A stretch of DNA of 64,000 bases from Ktedonosporobacter rubrisoli (GTDB lineage Bacteria > Chloroflexota > Ktedonobacteria > Ktedonobacterales > Ktedonobacteraceae), in contig NZ_CP035758.1 of assembly GCF_004208415.1 (NCBI RefSeq), forward strand, positions 5,146,001 through 5,210,000, given 5' to 3'. Position numbers and translations under genes: made by a program. A model generated the notes under the pieces. The model made no database searches, was not told the DNA's origin, and worked only from the letters and a program-made list of their open reading frames with translations. This document shows, in pieces, positions 60,868 through 64,000 of the stretch; position 1 is the first letter of the stretch; each line of letters begins with the position of its first letter.

Positions 60868-63537
60868 CTACATTAGCATCAAATCCTTAAATTGTTCCAG
60901 GGCCTGTACCATTAATGACTTCTCTTCAGTCAAATCCCAACTATCGCTCAAGTACTGCCATATTAGCTTCATTTTATCCTCAGGAAGTGCATACAAACGC
61001 TCCCAAACCGTATGGCGTACTGCCTTCTGATACTCGGCCTGATTAAAGTGCACCATAGAAGTACAATAATCCTTATAATACTCGAAGGCCTCCTCAAAGT
61101 GCTCATCGCTATAGAGATCTTCCCCTCTACTCAAAGCGATCTCGCCAAGCAGGCGAAAATACTGGTATTGGGTAGCAAGTGCCTCTGCCCTATCCAAGGC
61201 TTCGTGCGCTTTCTTGATATCACCTACCTGTAGCTGCACATCTGCTAGTTCTATCAATATTTCGGTATGCTGATAAAAATCGTTTATGTCAGCTGACCGT
61301 TTAGCCGCCTGCAACAACAGCTCGATTGCCAGTGCATATTCATGCCGTCGTCTGGAAACTTGGCCCCGTTTATAAAGACTAGCAATCACATAGCCTTCTT
61401 CGATGTGTTGAGCAGTCCGATAGGCCTTTTGAAACCACTCGTCAGCCTCCAGCAATTCGTCCTTAGCTAGAGCCAGGTCGCCAAAGAGGCTGTAAGTCCA
61501 GGCGATTCCCTGCCGATATGCAAAACGGTCATAAATTTTAAATGCCTGCTGAATCACGCTGCGTGTCTGTCCATAATCTTGCATCTCGTTATAGATTCGG
61601 CCAATGATGCAGAGAATATGGGCCATTTCTATCTCGCTGATCATTTGCTCTTCATTAAGCTTCTGTCGATAATGCAAGGCAGCCTTACACTGGATCAGCG
61701 CCTCATCCAGCAATCCTTGTAGACGATAGACCTCGCCAAGGTTTTGCCACGCATTAGCCTGTCTAACTTTATCTGTAGGTTCAATGAATGCCATACCGTC
61801 CTGGTAAGACTTAATAGCCAGATTAAATATGCCTTGTCTGGTATAGGCATAGCCAATGTCGCTATATGTATCGCCGATCAATCTTGTTCTATTCTGAGCA
61901 TGATACATCTCTAAAGCGCGCATGAGAAGCTGAATAGCCTGGGAGAAATTGTTCATACGTGAATAACAGAGGCCCTGCTGCCGTAAAATATTGGCCACAC
62001 GTTCTGGCGAGTTTTGGATCTCCGGTCTTTGAGCCAATTCCTTATAGAATTTCAAGGCCTTCGTATAGCTCGCCTCATTCATTAAGAGATAAGCCTCTTG
62101 CTCCCTTAGACGTACAAGCTGTTCGCCAGAAGGCTCGGCAATAAATCCATACGCTTCTTGAAGCAGCGCACGTGCATAAACATTCTGGTGTAGTCGCAGA
62201 GCTCTTTGAAGCTCTCGCAAGAGGAGAGCAAAGGCCGCATCCCCAGCCATATCCTTTCTGGCAACGTAGAGCCTATGGTAAAACACCTCAACTTGATAGG
62301 CTTGACGTAGCGATGCATCTTGAGTTTGGGCGATGGCCCGTTCATAGTATCTGATCATGCTCTCGCTCAAATCATGCCGAGAACTCCCCATCTGAAGCTC
62401 TTGTACCTGCCAGCAATACTTATTCACTAGGCCCCGCATCTCGTCATGCAGCATTAGCTCATCACCGCTGGCCGCTGTCCGCACAAACGAAAATGAGCTT
62501 AGTCTTTGCCAGATAGCCTCGATATCTCCATTACGAAAGTCCTTAGGGAGAAGCTCATCCTCACAGAAGAGCCAGCGCAAAATTTCCCGATCCCAACGAT
62601 GATAGGCATGAGCCATAAAAAGAACAGCCCAATCAACAGGATTCTCCAAAGTATTGAGTTGACCGACCAGATAGCTTTCAAAGTCCTCTCGATCCCTGTC
62701 CTTCCAATCCTTCATCAATAGCTTTTCCAAGGTGATTATTCGCTGATTAAGCAGATCTACCAGCAATCCAACCAGGATAGGGCGCCCCTGGGTCTGATTA
62801 TAAAGCGCGTCAAGCGCTGACTGCTGAAGCGGCAAAATATCGCGCACATTGAGATTATCATCAATGAAGCGAAGCATCTCTTGCTTTGTAAAAGCCTTGA
62901 CGAGAATGTGGCGCACAAGATGTTCACGCCCATGCCAGCTCACGCTGTCAGCATCGGGCTCATTGCGCCCAGCAATGACAAAACCAAGTTTGGCGAAGCC
63001 ATAGGTGTCTGGAAAAATATGCTTAGGTGTAAACGAAACCATAGCAGGAAATTGCTCAATACGCTCATAGGTATCACAAAAGATGATTAAGTGTTTGCCT
63101 GGATCGTTAATTTTCTTTTCCAGCTCTGCCAAATCGTCAACTAATGAATCGCGCAATAATCTAGTATATTCTTCATTTTTAGGTTCTTTCATTTCTTGCT
63201 GATATTGCTCAAAAACTTGCTCAAAGGCAGCTGGTTGCCAATCGGGATAAACTTGCTTTAGGGCATCCACTACCCTACGCGCTATTTCGGGTCCGCTGCG
63301 ATCGCGAATGCTAAAGAAATCTATCATCGCTGTAGCGACTTCCCGGCGCTCTCTAGCAATCGACATGCATTTGTGTAAAAGCCACGACTTGCCAATTCCT
63401 CCCTTTGGGCCCTCACCTGCGTCGTGTAGGAATAAGACCAGGGGCGCCTGCTGCGCTGGCGCTTCAAGCCAGGATTGAAAGGACTCAAGCTCTTTTTCAT
63501 GTCCCACAAAATGATTTTTAATCTGATCCTCCAGCAT
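60868..63537 (-). CDS. STAND-type ATPase with TPR array
   Basis: 889 residues. Residues about 8-330 form an AAA_16/NACHT-like ATPase: P-loop GPKGGIGKS (43-51), Walker B HLIIFCDTYE, sensor region LGFVIAGRNEPD. A winged-helix-like part follows (LRWLFCEDELLPKDF). From about 470 a TPR array is present (ANILRQQGLCYSRMNNFSQAIQLLMRALEMY and later units). There is no TIR or other effector domain at the N-terminus. GGAGGAG lies 9 nt before ATG 63537. It may be a sensor or scaffold in signalling or defence. Confidence 0.8.
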   Translation of the reverse strand: MLEDQIKNHFVGHEKELESFQSWLEAPAQQAPLVLFLHDAGEGPKGGIGKSWLLHKCMSIARERREVATAMIDFFSIRDRSGPEIARRVVDALKQVYPDWQPAAFEQVFEQYQQEMKEPKNEEYTRLLRDSLVDDLAELEKKINDPGKHLIIFCDTYERIEQFPAMVSFTPKHIFPDTYGFAKLGFVIAGRNEPDADSVSWHGREHLVRHILVKAFTKQEMLRFIDDNLNVRDILPLQQSALDALYNQTQGRPILVGLLVDLLNQRIITLEKLLMKDWKDRDREDFESYLVGQLNTLENPVDWAVLFMAHAYHRWDREILRWLFCEDELLPKDFRNGDIEAIWQRLSSFSFVRTAASGDELMLHDEMRGLVNKYCWQVQELQMGSSRHDLSESMIRYYERAIAQTQDASLRQAYQVEVFYHRLYVARKDMAGDAAFALLLRELQRALRLHQNVYARALLQEAYGFIAEPSGEQLVRLREQEAYLLMNEASYTKALKFYKELAQRPEIQNSPERVANILRQQGLCYSRMNNFSQAIQLLMRALEMYHAQNRTRLIGDTYSDIGYAYTRQGIFNLAIKSYQDGMAFIEPTDKVRQANAWQNLGEVYRLQGLLDEALIQCKAALHYRQKLNEEQMISEIEMAHILCIIGRIYNEMQDYGQTRSVIQQAFKIYDRFAYRQGIAWTYSLFGDLALAKDELLEADEWFQKAYRTAQHIEEGYVIASLYKRGQVSRRRHEYALAIELLLQAAKRSADINDFYQHTEILIELADVQLQVGDIKKAHEALDRAEALATQYQYFRLLGEIALSRGEDLYSDEHFEEAFEYYKDYCTSMVHFNQAEYQKAVRHTVWERLYALPEDKMKLIWQYLSDSWDLTEEKSLMVQALEQFKDLMLM

Positions 63538-63573
63538 ATGCGCTTACTCCTCCAGTGACACTACCTTGCGGAC

Positions 63574-63579
63574 ATTATA
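63574..63579 (-). promoter_or_regulatory. Candidate -10 box for the STAND-TPR gene
   Basis: A perfect TATAAT on the minus strand at 63579-63574, about 37 nt before ATG 63537. The -35 region is weak. Confidence 0.35.
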
Positions 63580-63788
63580 GGTATTCCAATGCTATGAGAT
63601 ATGCCGCGCTCCCTCTCCACATATTCTCCAAAGCAGATGAGCAATACATTATTTATAACTACAGTTTACATCCGGCACTGTACTATCCAGTTCTCCCATA
63701 GCAGATAGTGGGGTTCCACAGTTTTTCTGCTCAATATATACTGAGCGCTGTTAAATATTGCTGATTCTTTATTAGCTCTTTGGAGCTA

Positions 63789-64000
63789 TCATTTCTCGTT
63801 TGAGAGATCCGACCAGGGAAACAGGCCAGGAAAGTGAAATTCGCTATTATTGCGACAAAACAACTGCGCTTCAAGCATAGCCTGGGTGATTACTTTCTTG
63901 CCACCTCTCTGTTGAGGCGCCGGACTTGTCCATAGCCCTTCTATCCGTGCGGTTGCTGCCTCTAAAGCTGCAGTAAATTTGATGCGCGTATCCTCATCTG
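63789..64000 (-). CDS. Partial unknown protein, C-terminal 69 residues
   Basis: The minus strand is open from the window edge to TGA at 63791-63789. It reads RIKFTAALEAATARIEGLW, then QRRGGKK-like QQRGGKKVITQAMLEAQLF and ends FPGLFPWSDLSNEK. The composition is clearly protein-like. The family is not recognised; the N-terminus is outside the window. Confidence 0.6.
   Translation of the reverse strand, partial: DEDTRIKFTAALEAATARIEGLWTSPAPQQRGGKKVITQAMLEAQLFCRNNSEFHFPGLFPWSDLSNEK

Overview
The window looks like a chromosomal segment from a Ktedonobacteria-type member of the Chloroflexota. I infer this from composition (about half G+C) and gene style: a Ser/Thr kinase with the N-terminal signature seen in that class, HTH+GAF regulators, a helix-turn-helix+ABM-like protein, kinesin-light-chain-type TPR proteins, STAND ATPases and many lipoprotein binding proteins with low-complexity linkers after the lipobox cysteine. 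No rRNA, replication origin, CRISPR array or intact insertion sequence is visible. Two identical tRNA-Asp genes are present.

Layout. 0-5.3 kb: a partial low-complexity protein, a frameshifted methyltransferase, an orphan NMT1/THI5-type binding protein and two unknown genes. 5.4-17.6 kb: single-gene units, including a HTH+ABM-like regulator, a lipoprotein transpeptidase homologue that has lost all three catalytic motifs, DUF4291, alpha/beta hydrolase, GNAT, a divergent MFS/LysR pair, a receptor kinase broken by a short G-tract, and YceI. 17.6-26.4 kb: nitrogen and amino-acid genes (Amt with a structured leader, a cytidine/blasticidin-type deaminase, PLP aminotransferase, amino-acid binding protein, YheO-type regulator, Gfo/Idh/MocA oxidoreductase). 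26.6-37.5 kb: membrane and envelope genes (hydrolase, GtrA, DUF1858-Mrp fusion, Crp/Fnr regulator, and a UbiA prenyltransferase / flippase-like / polyprenol-phosphate glycosyltransferase operon). 38-40.5 kb: a flavin monooxygenase and its TetR regulator behind a promoter placed between two copies of one operator.

40.6-56.6 kb lies between the two tRNA-Asp copies. It starts with an A+T-richer accessory block: a headless TPR gene, a KilA-C-like DNA-binding protein overlapping a TIR-NB-ARC-TPR protein (a bacterial NLR-like STAND protein) that ends at an in-frame TGA, and a small protein made of two copies of one domain. Then come a leaderless MerR gene, a VWA protein, a SWIM/SNF2 operon and a Ugp-type sugar transporter without its own ATPase. 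Next to the second tRNA is a fragment resembling the C-terminus of a large serine recombinase, so the tRNA may have served as an integration site.

56.9-64 kb: a complete class I P450 system (ferredoxin, ferredoxin reductase, P450), a second STAND-TPR protein, and the 3' end of an unknown gene.

The most interesting points are the TIR-STAND block and its in-frame TGA, the catalytically dead lipoprotein transpeptidase, the tRNA-Asp duplication with a recombinase relic, the structured leaders before amt and the aminotransferase, and several clean leaderless or operator-bearing promoters. All calls come from reading the sequence; no database search was possible.
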